From CALMEC01 sp964440285 (lineage in GTDB: Bacteria; Actinomycetota; Thermoleophilia; Miltoncostaeales; Miltoncostaeaceae), in contig CAYTRV010000021.1 in NCBI GenBank assembly GCA_964440285.1, forward strand, positions 1 to 19,928: 19,928 nucleotides of DNA, given 5' to 3'. A program made the translations under genes and the position numbers. Below are positions 7,155 to 14,529 of the stretch, in pieces (within the stretch, counting starts at the first letter, position 1; each line of letters starts with the position of its first letter). The notes below the pieces were generated by a model. The model searched no databases. It was given only the letters and a program-made list of their open reading frames with translations, and was not told the origin of the DNA.

Positions 7155-8731
7155 TAAGTGCGGGCCCGGGCCCGGGCCGCGCGCCGGACTCCGTGCTCGA
7201 GGCTGTCGACGAGCGCCTGCCACGAGGCCTCGATCATGTTCTCGCTGACCCCGATCGTGCCCCACGTATCGTCGTGGTCGGCCGAGTCGATGAGCACCCG
7301 CGTGACCGCCGACGTGCCCTTCGCCTCGTCGAGGATGCGGACCTTGAAGTTGACGAGTTCGATCGCGTCGAGCTCCGGCACCCGAGATGCAAGCGCCATG
7401 CGCAGGGCGCGGTCCAGCGCGTTGACCGGGCCGTTGCCCTCCGCGGTCGCGACGATCCGCTCGCCGTTGTGCCGCAGTTTGATGGTGGCCTCGGTCTCCA
7501 CCCGCCCGTCGGTGCGCTTGTCGGTGATGACCCGGAAGCTCTCCAGGACGAAGAGCGGCTCGTACGTCCCGATCTCACGCTCCAGCATCAGCTCGAAGGA
7601 ACCGTCGGCCACCTCAAAGTGGTACCCGTCATTCTCGAGGTCCTTGACGCGGCTGAGGATCGTCGCGATCTGGTCGCCGCCGATCTCGACGCCGAACTCC
7701 TGCGCCTTGGTGAGGATGGTCCCACGTCCCGAGAGCTCGCTGACCAGCACGTGCCGCTCGTTTCCGACGTGGTCGGGGTCGACGTGCTCGTACGTCGCCG
7801 GGTCGTGGAGGATCGCCGAGGTGTGCATGCCCCCCTTGTGCGCGAAGGCGTTGTGACCGATGTACGGCGCCCACTGATCGGGCGGGAGGTTCGCGGTCTC
7901 GGCCACGAAGTGGCTGAGCGTCGTGAGCTCCGAGAGCTTGCCGGGCTCCAGCACCTCGTACCCCATCTTCAGCGCGAGCGACGGGATGATCGAGACGAGG
8001 TTCGCGTTGCCGCAGCGCTCCCCGTATCCGTTGATCGTGCCCTGCACCATGCGGGCGCCCTCGTCGACGGCGGCGAGCGAGTTCGCGACCCCGCACTCGG
8101 CGTCGTTGTGGGTGTGGATGCCGAGCGCCACGTTCGGCAGCGCCGCCCGCACCTGTGCGACGATCTTCGCCATCTGCGACGGGAGCGTCCCGCCGTTCGT
8201 GTCACAGGGAACCACCCACGTCGCGCCGCCGGCCTCGGCGGCCTTGAGGCAGTCGACTGCGTACTCCGGGTGCGCCCGGTACGCGTCGAAGAAGTGCTCC
8301 GCGTCGTAGATCACCTCCTTGCCGAGACCGGCCAGGAACGCCACGGACTCCTCGATGATGCGAAGGTTCTGCCCGCGGTCAACCTTGAGGACCTTCTCCA
8401 AGTGCAGGTCCCATGTCTTCCCGACGATGGTCGCGACCGTCACCCACGAGTCGGCGAGCTCCTTCAGGCCACCATCGGCCGCCGCGGCGACGTCGCGGCG
8501 GCGGGTCATGCCGAACGCCGCGAGCTTCGCGCCGCGCAGATCCTCGCGCTCGAGGGCGGCGAAGAGCTCCCGCTCCTTTGGGTTGGACGAGGGGAAGCCG
8601 GCCTCGACGTAGTCGACACCGAACTCGGCGAGGCGCACGGCGATGGCGACCTGCTCCCCGACCGTCAGGCTCATCCCCTCCCGCTGCTGCCCGTCCCGGA
8701 GGGTGGTGTCGTAGATGGCGACCCGACTCAA
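7154..8731 (-). CDS. cimA: (R)-citramalate synthase
   Basis: Condenses acetyl-CoA with pyruvate to give citramalate, the entry to threonine-independent synthesis of 2-ketobutyrate and isoleucine. The 525-aa protein has the alpha-isopropylmalate/homocitrate synthase TIM barrel: YDTTLRDGQQREGM at 7-20 with the metal aspartate D8 and R12-D13, VEAGFPSSNPKE at 42-53, HTHND at 206-210 with two metal histidines, and GTINGYGERCGNANL at 231-245. A C-terminal LeuA-type regulatory domain follows from about residue 395. The long N-terminal spacing and the GKTWDLH segment (104-110) point to CimA rather than LeuA. The start is a rare TTG at 8731 overlapping the ilvE stop (TTGA); GTC at the preceding Val cannot be a start, so TTG is the best choice and implies coupling. 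Confidence 0.93.
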   Translation of the reverse strand: MSRVAIYDTTLRDGQQREGMSLTVGEQVAIAVRLAEFGVDYVEAGFPSSNPKERELFAALEREDLRGAKLAAFGMTRRRDVAAAADGGLKELADSWVTVATIVGKTWDLHLEKVLKVDRGQNLRIIEESVAFLAGLGKEVIYDAEHFFDAYRAHPEYAVDCLKAAEAGGATWVVPCDTNGGTLPSQMAKIVAQVRAALPNVALGIHTHNDAECGVANSLAAVDEGARMVQGTINGYGERCGNANLVSIIPSLALKMGYEVLEPGKLSELTTLSHFVAETANLPPDQWAPYIGHNAFAHKGGMHTSAILHDPATYEHVDPDHVGNERHVLVSELSGRGTILTKAQEFGVEIGGDQIATILSRVKDLENDGYHFEVADGSFELMLEREIGTYEPLFVLESFRVITDKRTDGRVETEATIKLRHNGERIVATAEGNGPVNALDRALRMALASRVPELDAIELVNFKVRILDEAKGTSAVTRVLIDSADHDDTWGTIGVSENMIEASWQALVDSLEHGVRRAARARART

Positions 8732-9660
8732 CGTGACGCCCGCGCGGGGCTCTCCACGTAGTCGAGCCAGTCGGCCGACCGCGGGTCGTTGCCCTCGGTG
8801 ACCCGGAAGAAGCGCTGCTGGAGCCGTTGCGTCACCGGGCCCGGCGGACCGAGTCGGTGCTCGTCGATCTCGTTGATGGGGCACACCTCGGCGGCGGTGC
8901 CGGTCATGAAGACCTCGTCGGCGAAGTAGAGCTCCCCACGGCTGATCTCGCGTTCCACGACGGCGATGCCCGCCTCGCGGGCGATCTCGATGATCGTGTT
9001 GCGGGTGATGCCCTCGAGGATGGAGGCGAAGACGGGCGGGGTCACGAGGGAGCCGTTCTTCACCACGAAGATGTTCTCGCCGGATCCGTCGGCGACGTAC
9101 CCCTGCTCGTTCAGCAGGATCGCCTCCTGGTAGCCGGCCTTCTGGGATTCGATCTTCGCGAGGATCGAGTTGAGGTACTGACCGCCCGCCTTCGCCATGG
9201 CTGGGATCGTGTTGTTGCCGATCCTGCGCCAGCTTGCGACTTTGGCCCGGATGCCGTCCCGGAGCCCGGCCTCGCCGAGGTACGCGCCCCACGGCCACAC
9301 CGCGATCGACACGTCGATCGGCGCTTCGAGCGGGGAGAGCCCCATCACGCCGTAGCCGCGGAAGACGATCGGCCGGATGTAGCAGGAGTCGACCTCGTTG
9401 ACGCCGATCGTCTGGAGGACGGCGGTCCGCAACTCGTCCCTCGTGTACGGGAGCGGCATGTAGTACATGGCGGCGGAGCGTTCGAGTCGCGCGAGATGGT
9501 CCTGGAGCCGGAGCACGGCAGGTCCGCGCTCGGTCGCGTAGGCGCGGATGCCCTCGAAGACGGACGTTCCGTAGTGAAGCGCGTGGGACAGCACGTGGAC
9601 GCGCGCGTCCCCCCAATCAACGAGCGCACCGTTATGCCAGATTTTTTCAGTTTCTTGCAC
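8728..9660 (-). CDS. ilvE: Branched-chain amino acid aminotransferase
   Basis: Transaminates 2-keto acids to leucine, isoleucine and valine using glutamate. This is a 310-aa fold-type IV PLP enzyme. Visible marks: HALHYGTSVFEGIRAY at 26-41, R96, NNTIPAMAKAGGQYLNS at 149-164 with the PLP lysine K157, GSGENIFVV at 192-200, and the phosphate-binding stretch FMTGTAAEV at 251-259. GTG at 9660 gives the normal family length; an upstream in-frame GTG would add a few residues. It is the first gene of the seven-gene operon running to tyrS and has a recognisable promoter about 35 bp upstream. It overlaps cimA by 4 bp, linking the last step of isoleucine synthesis to its first committed step. Confidence 0.96.
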   Translation of the reverse strand: MQETEKIWHNGALVDWGDARVHVLSHALHYGTSVFEGIRAYATERGPAVLRLQDHLARLERSAAMYYMPLPYTRDELRTAVLQTIGVNEVDSCYIRPIVFRGYGVMGLSPLEAPIDVSIAVWPWGAYLGEAGLRDGIRAKVASWRRIGNNTIPAMAKAGGQYLNSILAKIESQKAGYQEAILLNEQGYVADGSGENIFVVKNGSLVTPPVFASILEGITRNTIIEIAREAGIAVVEREISRGELYFADEVFMTGTAAEVCPINEIDEHRLGPPGPVTQRLQQRFFRVTEGNDPRSADWLDYVESPARASR

Positions 9661-9694
9661 CGTTTGCGCTACCTTTCGAACGGGCCGTCCAGCA

Positions 9695-9724
9695 ACGATA
9701 GCGGGGCGCCGACCAGGGCAGCAA
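9695..9724 (-). promoter_or_regulatory. Candidate promoter of the ilvE-cimA-argH-tyrS operon
   Basis: On the minus strand TTGCTG (9724-9719) and TATCGT (9700-9695) are separated by 18 bp, giving a start near 9688 and a leader of about 28 nt before the ilvE GTG. The fit is moderate. The 70-bp spacer is shared with the divergent GAF-GGDEF gene, whose own promoter I could not assign. Confidence 0.5.
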
Positions 9725-9730
9725 ACACCC

Positions 9731-11254
9731 ATGATCAGCTTCGAGGACCAGCATCTCTCACCTTCCCGCCCGGCGTGGATCGCCGACGCCCCCTCGCTCG
9801 CGCTGGCGGAGGTCATCGGCGCCAGCCTCGATCTCACCGAGACGCTGCGCGCCACAGCGGACGCCCTCCGCGCAGTCACCGGCGCCGACCGGGCCCTGAT
9901 CTACCTCCACGACCCGGTTCGCGACACCCTCCGGCAGATCATCACGACGGCCGACCTGCTCAGCTGGGACGAGCTCATGACGCTCCGCGGGCGGTCCGTC
10001 GGCGAGCTGCCGCTTTGGTACGCGGTGCGCGACTCCGCGAGCGGGACGCTGGAGCTGCCGGATTCGGTGGGATTGCAGGCGCTGACCGCCGATCGCGCCC
10101 AGCAGATCGGCATGGCCGCGACGCTCGGACTCGCGCTGCGCCACCCGTCGGTCGCGAGCGCCGACGGCTCCGCCCTCGGGATCGCGTTCTGCACGTGGGA
10201 AGCGGCCCAGCCCGCCTTCACCCCCGAGATGGTCCGCGGCGCGCGGAGCATCGCCGCCCAGGCGGCCGTCGCAATCGCGAACGCGCACAACCACGCCCAA
10301 GGGGAGGAGTTGGTGCACCGCCTTTCGATGCTCGCCTCGTGGGCGGCGCGCCTCGCCGCGGCGGGGTCGCCGGAGCAGGTCCGCTCGCGGGCGGCGCGAG
10401 CGGCCGGCAAGCTGCTCGACGGGCCGCTGGTCGCACACTGGTCGAACGGCGGCGCAACCTGGTACCCATCGCCGCCGATTCTCGGTGAGGACCATGAACA
10501 CGAGCTCGCGCAGCTCGCCCGTGACGGCGGGCGATTCCGGGCGATGCCCGTCTCCGAGCTGCCCGCCGCGCTGGCGGCGGTGATGGCCGAGCTCGGCCTC
10601 GAGCACTCGGTGGTCAGCCGCGCCGTCGACCGCGGCAGCCTGCTCTTCGTGGCGCGCGGCACGCCGGTCACCGGGATCGACGAGCAGGTCGCGTGCCTGC
10701 TCGCCGACCTTGCCGGATCTGCCCTTCGCACCGCGGAGGCGCACGCCAGGGTCGCCCACCTCGCCTTGACCGATCCGCTCACCGAGGTGGGCAACCGCCG
10801 GGCGTTCGAGACCCGGGTCGCCGAGGCGATCGCCCTCTCTGTCAGGACCGGCCACCCGATGAGCCTGTGCCTGGTCGACCTCGACAACTTTCGTTCGTTC
10901 AACGAGAGCGGCGGGCACCAGGCCGGCGACGAGGCCCTGCGTCTCGTCGCGGCGGCGCTGCGAGCGGAGATGCGCACGAGCGATCAGGCGTTCAGGATCG
11001 GTGGAGACGAGTTCGCCCTCGTCCTGCCCGAGACACCCGCAGCGAACGCCGTTTCGCTGCTTCACCGGGTGCTCGCCCAGCTGTGCGCGACGCATCTCGG
11101 GCCGCTCTCGATCACCGCGGGGATCGCGGAGGCACCCTCGTACGGCCGTGACGTCGACGTGCTCTACAACGCGGCCGACCAGGCCCTCTACGACGGTAAG
11201 CACGCCGGGCGCGGACGGGTCACGCTCGCGCGCGTGTGGGACGTCGTGGGGTAG
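9731..11254 (+). CDS. Diguanylate cyclase with two GAF-like sensor domains
   Basis: Makes the second messenger c-di-GMP from two GTP. The 507-aa soluble protein has a GAF-like domain at ~25-185, a second GAF-like region at ~195-335 and a GGDEF domain at ~340-500. The active-site GGDEF is intact at 424-428 (RIGGDEFALVLPE). An RxxD inhibitory site (R415-T-S-D418) lies exactly five residues before it, so product feedback is expected. LTDPLTEVGNRRAF at 346-359 is the usual domain entry. No membrane segment is seen; the ligand of the GAF domains is unknown. ATG at 9731 has only a weak upstream purine run. It diverges from ilvE and converges with the GNAT gene with no gap between the two stop codons. 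Confidence 0.93.
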   Translation: MISFEDQHLSPSRPAWIADAPSLALAEVIGASLDLTETLRATADALRAVTGADRALIYLHDPVRDTLRQIITTADLLSWDELMTLRGRSVGELPLWYAVRDSASGTLELPDSVGLQALTADRAQQIGMAATLGLALRHPSVASADGSALGIAFCTWEAAQPAFTPEMVRGARSIAAQAAVAIANAHNHAQGEELVHRLSMLASWAARLAAAGSPEQVRSRAARAAGKLLDGPLVAHWSNGGATWYPSPPILGEDHEHELAQLARDGGRFRAMPVSELPAALAAVMAELGLEHSVVSRAVDRGSLLFVARGTPVTGIDEQVACLLADLAGSALRTAEAHARVAHLALTDPLTEVGNRRAFETRVAEAIALSVRTGHPMSLCLVDLDNFRSFNESGGHQAGDEALRLVAAALRAEMRTSDQAFRIGGDEFALVLPETPAANAVSLLHRVLAQLCATHLGPLSITAGIAEAPSYGRDVDVLYNAADQALYDGKHAGRGRVTLARVWDVVG

Positions 11255-11788
11255 TCAGCCCGCGTCGTCGGCCGTGCGCTGGAAGAGCACGTGGTCGCGC
11301 CACCCACCGGCGATGAACAGGTACCGCTCGGCGATCCCGATGCGGGTGAAGCGGTTTCGCTCCAGCACCCGCTGCGACGCATGGTTGTCGATGAGGGTCC
11401 CGGCCTCGAGCCGGTGCAGGCCGGCGTCCTCGAATGCCCACTGCACGGCGAGACCGACCGCGGCGGTCGCGATGCCCTGCCCGTTGTGCTCACGGGCGAC
11501 GAAGTAGCCGACGGTCGCGCTCTCGAGGGCGCCGCGCACGATGTTGCTGATCGACAGCACGCCGATCACGGCGCCCTCGCGCACGATGAGGAGGCGTTCC
11601 GCCGCGCCGGCCGCGCGAAGCTCCTGGTCGCGCCGGAGCACCGTCCGCTGTCCGTCCTCGGTGAAGAACCAGTCGGGCCGGGTCGGTTCGAACGGCGCGA
11701 GGAACGCGCGCTGCTCGGAGTACAGCCGGGCGAGCGCCGGCGCGTCCCGGACCCGGGAGGGACGCAGCGCGACCGGCGGCGCGGTCAT
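11255..11788 (-). CDS. GNAT family N-acetyltransferase (RimJ/RimL type)
   Basis: A 177-aa acetyl-CoA-dependent acetyltransferase. The acetyl-CoA binding motif A appears as GYFVAREHNGQGIATAAVGL at 94-113, followed by the family pattern HRLEAGTLIDNHASQRVLERNRF (125-147). This spacing is that of the RimJ/RimL group, which acetylates protein N-termini or small amines; the substrate here is unknown. Its ATG overlaps the leuB stop (ATGA at 11788-11785), so it is probably translated with leuB. Its stop codon abuts that of the convergent GGDEF gene. Confidence 0.92.
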   Translation of the reverse strand: MTAPPVALRPSRVRDAPALARLYSEQRAFLAPFEPTRPDWFFTEDGQRTVLRRDQELRAAGAAERLLIVREGAVIGVLSISNIVRGALESATVGYFVAREHNGQGIATAAVGLAVQWAFEDAGLHRLEAGTLIDNHASQRVLERNRFTRIGIAERYLFIAGGWRDHVLFQRTADDAG

Positions 11789-12846
11789 GCCGCCCGCGCG
11801 ATCTCCCCGAGCAGCAGGTCGCCGACCTCGCGGGTCGCGAGCGTCCCACCCAGGTCGGGGGTGCGGTGCCCCGCGTCCAGCAACGCCGCCACCGCCGCTT
11901 CGATCCGCTCGGCCCCCTCGGCGCAGTCGAGCGAGTAGCGGAGCATCATCGCGGCCGAAAGACACGTCGCGATCGGGTTTGCGATCCCGCGGCCGGCGAT
12001 GTCCGGGGCGGAGCCGTGAACCGGTTCGTACAGGCCGGGTCCGCTGTCGCCGAGGCTCGCGGATGGGAGCATGCCGATGGATCCGGTGATCATCGCCGCC
12101 TCGTCGCTCAGGATGTCGCCGAACATGTTCTCCGTGACGATCACGTCGAAGTCGGATGGCCGGGCGACCAACTGCATCGCGGCGTTGTCGACGAGCATGT
12201 GCTCGAGCTCGATGCCGGGGTGCTCGGTGGCCACCTCGATCACGACTTCTCGCCACAGACGGGAGCTCTCGAGCACGTTCGCCTTGTCGACCGATGTCAC
12301 CTTGCCGCGCCGGCCGGCGGCCGCCCGGAAGCCCCAGTCGGCAACCCGGCGGATCTCCGCCCGGGTGTAGCGGCAGATGTCGTAGGCGGCGTCGCCCTCC
12401 CGACCCCGTTCGCCGAAGTAGATGCCGCCCGTCAGCTCACGGATGACCAGCAGGTCGGTCCCGTCGATCCGCTCGCGCCGGAGCGGGCTCGCGTCGTAGA
12501 GCGCGGGAAAGGGACGCACCGGCCGGAGGTTCGCGAACAGCCCGAGGCCGGAGCGCAGGCCGAGGAGCCCCTGCTCGGGCCGTGGCACATCCGGGTCGGT
12601 GGTGTCCCACTTGGGCCCGCCGACGGCGCCGAGCAGGACGGCGCCGGACGTGCGGCACGCGTGGAGCACCGCGTCCGTGAGCGCGACCCCGTGGGCGTCG
12701 ATCGAGACGCCCCCGACGAGATGGTCCTCCCACGTCACCGACAGGTCGTGGTCGGCGCCGACCGCGTCAACGAGCCGCCTGGCCTCGGCAACGACCTCCG
12801 GGCCGATCCCGTCACCCGGGAGGGCAACGACCGTCACTCCGCGCAT
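11785..12846 (-). CDS. leuB: 3-isopropylmalate dehydrogenase
   Basis: NAD-dependent oxidative decarboxylation of 3-isopropylmalate to 2-ketoisocaproate in leucine synthesis; it may also act on 3-methylmalate in the citramalate route. The 353-aa length is normal. Motifs: ALPGDGIGPEVV at 8-19, GAVGGPKWD near residue 73-81, SVDKANVLESSRLWREV with the catalytic Lys, and the metal-binding region ENMFGDILSDEAA. NAD specificity is suggested by HGSAPDIAGRGIANP. The ATG at 12846 has GGAGGA 5 nt upstream. leuB is separated from leuACD by about 1.1 kb holding unrelated small genes. A convincing promoter in the 99-bp gap upstream was not found. Confidence 0.96.
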   Translation of the reverse strand: MRGVTVVALPGDGIGPEVVAEARRLVDAVGADHDLSVTWEDHLVGGVSIDAHGVALTDAVLHACRTSGAVLLGAVGGPKWDTTDPDVPRPEQGLLGLRSGLGLFANLRPVRPFPALYDASPLRRERIDGTDLLVIRELTGGIYFGERGREGDAAYDICRYTRAEIRRVADWGFRAAAGRRGKVTSVDKANVLESSRLWREVVIEVATEHPGIELEHMLVDNAAMQLVARPSDFDVIVTENMFGDILSDEAAMITGSIGMLPSASLGDSGPGLYEPVHGSAPDIAGRGIANPIATCLSAAMMLRYSLDCAEGAERIEAAVAALLDAGHRTPDLGGTLATREVGDLLLGEIARAA

Positions 12847-12945
12847 GCGTCCTCCAGTCGTACGAGCCGGAGAACGCTACATGGATCGACCCGGTCCAGG
12901 CGCGCTCCCGCTACCCTTGGTGGCAAGCGAGCGAGGAGCACGGAA

Positions 12946-13221
12946 ATGGAAGGCGGATTTCCCTTCGGGGGCATGTTTGGCGACCCGGATGACCTGCAGA
13001 AGGGCCTTCGGGACATGATGGAGCAGATGCAGGGCGCACAGAAGGTCGCGTGGGCGGACAACGCCATCAACCTGGCGGTGCAGATGACCGTCGCATGCAT
13101 CCAGCGGCTCGACCTCGCGGGCACCCCCGAGAACCAGGCGGCCCAGGTGCGCGACGCGATCCGCGTGCTCTTCCCCGAGGCCGTCATGCTCGTTCGCGAG
13201 GCCCGGCTGGGCCTCACATAG
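12946..13221 (+). CDS. Hypothetical protein, 91 aa
   Basis: I do not recognise a family. The first ~12 residues are Gly/Phe/Met-rich (MEGGFPFGGMFGDPDDLQK); the rest is predicted helical, with a segment DNAINLAVQMTVACIQRLDL and a C-terminal helix VRDAIRVLFPEAVMLVREAR. There is no signal peptide. A Shine-Dalgarno GAGGAG lies about 8 nt before the ATG at 12946, and a possible -10 TACCCT lies at 12912-12917 with no good -35. It is divergent from leuB and converges on the 49-aa membrane protein with a 20-bp gap. Codon third positions are strongly G/C, like its neighbours, so it is very likely a real gene. Confidence 0.75.
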   Translation: MEGGFPFGGMFGDPDDLQKGLRDMMEQMQGAQKVAWADNAINLAVQMTVACIQRLDLAGTPENQAAQVRDAIRVLFPEAVMLVREARLGLT

Positions 13222-13241
13222 GTCCCGACGACACGGGTGTC

Positions 13242-13391
13242 CTAGAGCTGCAGGAGCAGCGTCAACCCCGTCACGGTGAAGCCGATCATCACTGCGAGCA
13301 TCGGGAGCTGGGACACTGCGGCCCGCTGGTCGCCGACCTCCTCGAGCGCCCGCTCGTGCGCAAGCGCCAGGCCCACGTGTCCGCGTGTCAT
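13242..13391 (-). CDS. Small single-helix membrane protein, 49 aa
   Basis: A short ORF starting MTRGHVGLALAHERALEEV, with a charged amphipathic N-terminal half and a hydrophobic C-terminal helix (MLAVMIGFTVTGLTLLLQL, residues 31-49) ending at the stop. About 90% of its codons end in G or C, as in real genes here. The ATG overlaps the stop of the upstream cupredoxin-like lipoprotein gene (ATGA at 13391-13388), which strongly suggests co-translation. It would be a tail-anchored or simple one-pass protein of the cytoplasmic membrane. No family is recognised; a partner role to the lipoprotein is inferred from linkage only. Confidence 0.68.
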   Translation of the reverse strand: MTRGHVGLALAHERALEEVGDQRAAVSQLPMLAVMIGFTVTGLTLLLQL

Positions 13392-13813
13392 TGCACGACG
13401 AGATCGAGCAGCTTGAGCGCCCGCGACTCGAGCTCGACCTCGAACACCCCCGGGATGTCCGCGGTGAAGGTCAACGTCGCCGGCGCATCCGGCGTCACGT
13501 CGACCTTCCTGTCATAGCCGTGCAGGTGGACCTCGTCGGCGACGTCCGAGGTGACGCGGATGCTGACCGTGGAGCCGAGCGCCGCGGACTGGCGCCCACC
13601 ACCCGTGATCACGCCGCCCGCGACGCGAACGAGGAGGAGCGTCCGAATCGACTCGGTCGCCGTCTGAGCTCCTGCCGCCTCCGTCCCGGTCGAGGCCGAC
13701 GTGGCGATCGCGGAGTCGGGCGAGGTCGTCGCCGGGCCGCGGTCGCCACCGCACCCCGCGATTGCGATGCACGCCGCTGCCGCGCCCACCCCACCCAACC
13801 GTCGCCACCGCAT
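13388..13813 (-). CDS. Lipoprotein with C-terminal cupredoxin-like domain
   Basis: A 141-aa exported lipoprotein. The N-terminus has two Trp/Arg-rich charges, a hydrophobic stretch (GGVGAAAACIAIAG) and the lipobox A-I-A-G-C with C21 as the lipidated residue. Residues 22-75 are a low-complexity Thr/Ser/Ala linker. Residues ~80-141 read like the short cupredoxin-type beta domain common in actinobacteria: TVSIRVTSDVADEVHLHGYD, then TLTFTADIPGVFEVELES. Only His residues of the HLHGYD segment are candidate metal ligands; the usual C-terminal Cys/Met ligands are absent, so copper binding is doubtful. ATG at 13813 has GGGGAG upstream. It is coupled to the 49-aa membrane protein. Confidence 0.8.
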   Translation of the reverse strand: MRWRRLGGVGAAAACIAIAGCGGDRGPATTSPDSAIATSASTGTEAAGAQTATESIRTLLLVRVAGGVITGGGRQSAALGSTVSIRVTSDVADEVHLHGYDRKVDVTPDAPATLTFTADIPGVFEVELESRALKLLDLVVQ

Positions 13814-13846
13814 CAACCGCTCCCCGGCCGAGTTCGTCCCCGGCGG

Positions 13847-13876
13847 ATGGTAGTCCCGGGCAGCGGGCGAACCCAA
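13847..13876 (-). promoter_or_regulatory. Candidate promoter of the lipoprotein gene
   Basis: TTGGGT (13876-13871) and TACCAT (13852-13847) on the minus strand are separated by 18 bp, predicting a start near 13840 and a 27-nt leader to the ATG at 13813. It lies in the 94-bp gap after the YdeI-family gene, so the lipoprotein pair can be transcribed independently of the leu operon. Confidence 0.4.
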
Positions 13877-13907
13877 GTGCATTCGGCGCCGCAGCGGGCG
13901 GGCATCG

Positions 13908-14516
13908 TCACCCGGCGGGCGGTGACGACGTCGGGTCCTTCGGCTTCCAGGTCAGCTGACCGATCCGCCGTCCGGCGGCGGAGTCGTCGATGAGCTGCGT
14001 CAACCGCCGCTCTCGCGTGTCGGGGCGTTTGGCGCTCGTGACCCAGTGGATCGCGAGCCGGCGGTACCCGGCGGGCTGTGAGGAGAAGAAGGTCCACGCC
14101 GCGCCGTTCCGGCGCAGCCGCCTGTCCTGTCCCGACTCGAGGACGGCGTCCTCGTCGCGTTCGTGACCGTAGATGCCGGAGCGCTCGTCGGAGCGCGCTT
14201 CGAACGCGCGCTGCCCCGCCGGCGCGGCGAGGCCGAGCTCCGCGAGTTCCCCGAACCGCCGGATGTTGACGTTGCTCCAGATGCTGCGCGGCCGCCTCGG
14301 GGTGAAGCGGCGGCTGTAGCGCGTCTCGTCGATCCGCCGGACGACCCCGTCGATCCAGCCGAAGCACAGCGCCTGGTCGACCGATTCCGGCCAGGTCATG
14401 CCGGGCTGCCCGGCGGCCTTCCGGTGGAACCCGACGAGGATCTCCGGTGCCGTCGCGTGGTTGACCTCAAGCCACGCCCGGAACTCCGCGGCCGACGCGA
14501 AGAATGCGGGCTCCAC
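13908..14516 (-). CDS. YdeI/OmpD-associated (OmdA) family protein
   Basis: A 202-aa protein of the YdeI/OmdA family, once called bacteriocin-protection proteins; the biochemical role is not established. The family core is clear: EFRAWLEVNHATAPEILVGF, then PESVDQALCFGWIDGVVRRI and YSRRFTPRRPRSIWSNVN. A charged middle region and a C-terminal YdeI-type segment (RLAIHWVTSAKRPDTRERRL) follow. No signal peptide is present. GTG at 14516 is chosen because the family begins at this point; AGAGGCGGG lies just upstream. It starts 13 bp after the leuD stop, so it is probably the last gene of the leuACD transcript. Confidence 0.88.
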   Translation of the reverse strand: MEPAFFASAAEFRAWLEVNHATAPEILVGFHRKAAGQPGMTWPESVDQALCFGWIDGVVRRIDETRYSRRFTPRRPRSIWSNVNIRRFGELAELGLAAPAGQRAFEARSDERSGIYGHERDEDAVLESGQDRRLRRNGAAWTFFSSQPAGYRRLAIHWVTSAKRPDTRERRLTQLIDDSAAGRRIGQLTWKPKDPTSSPPAG

Positions 14517-14529
14517 GCGCGACCCGCCT

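Noticed and set aside
7193..8761. Plus-strand ORF (522 aa) opposite cimA
   Set aside because: Antisense shadow produced by high GC third positions; the true coding strand shows all CimA motifs.
9758..11203. Minus-strand ORF (481 aa) opposite the diguanylate cyclase
   Set aside because: Antisense shadow, Arg-rich and without domains.
13222..13241. GACAC-GG-GTGTC dyad between convergent genes as a bidirectional terminator
   Set aside because: Only five pairs with a two-base loop and no T-tract; too weak to call.
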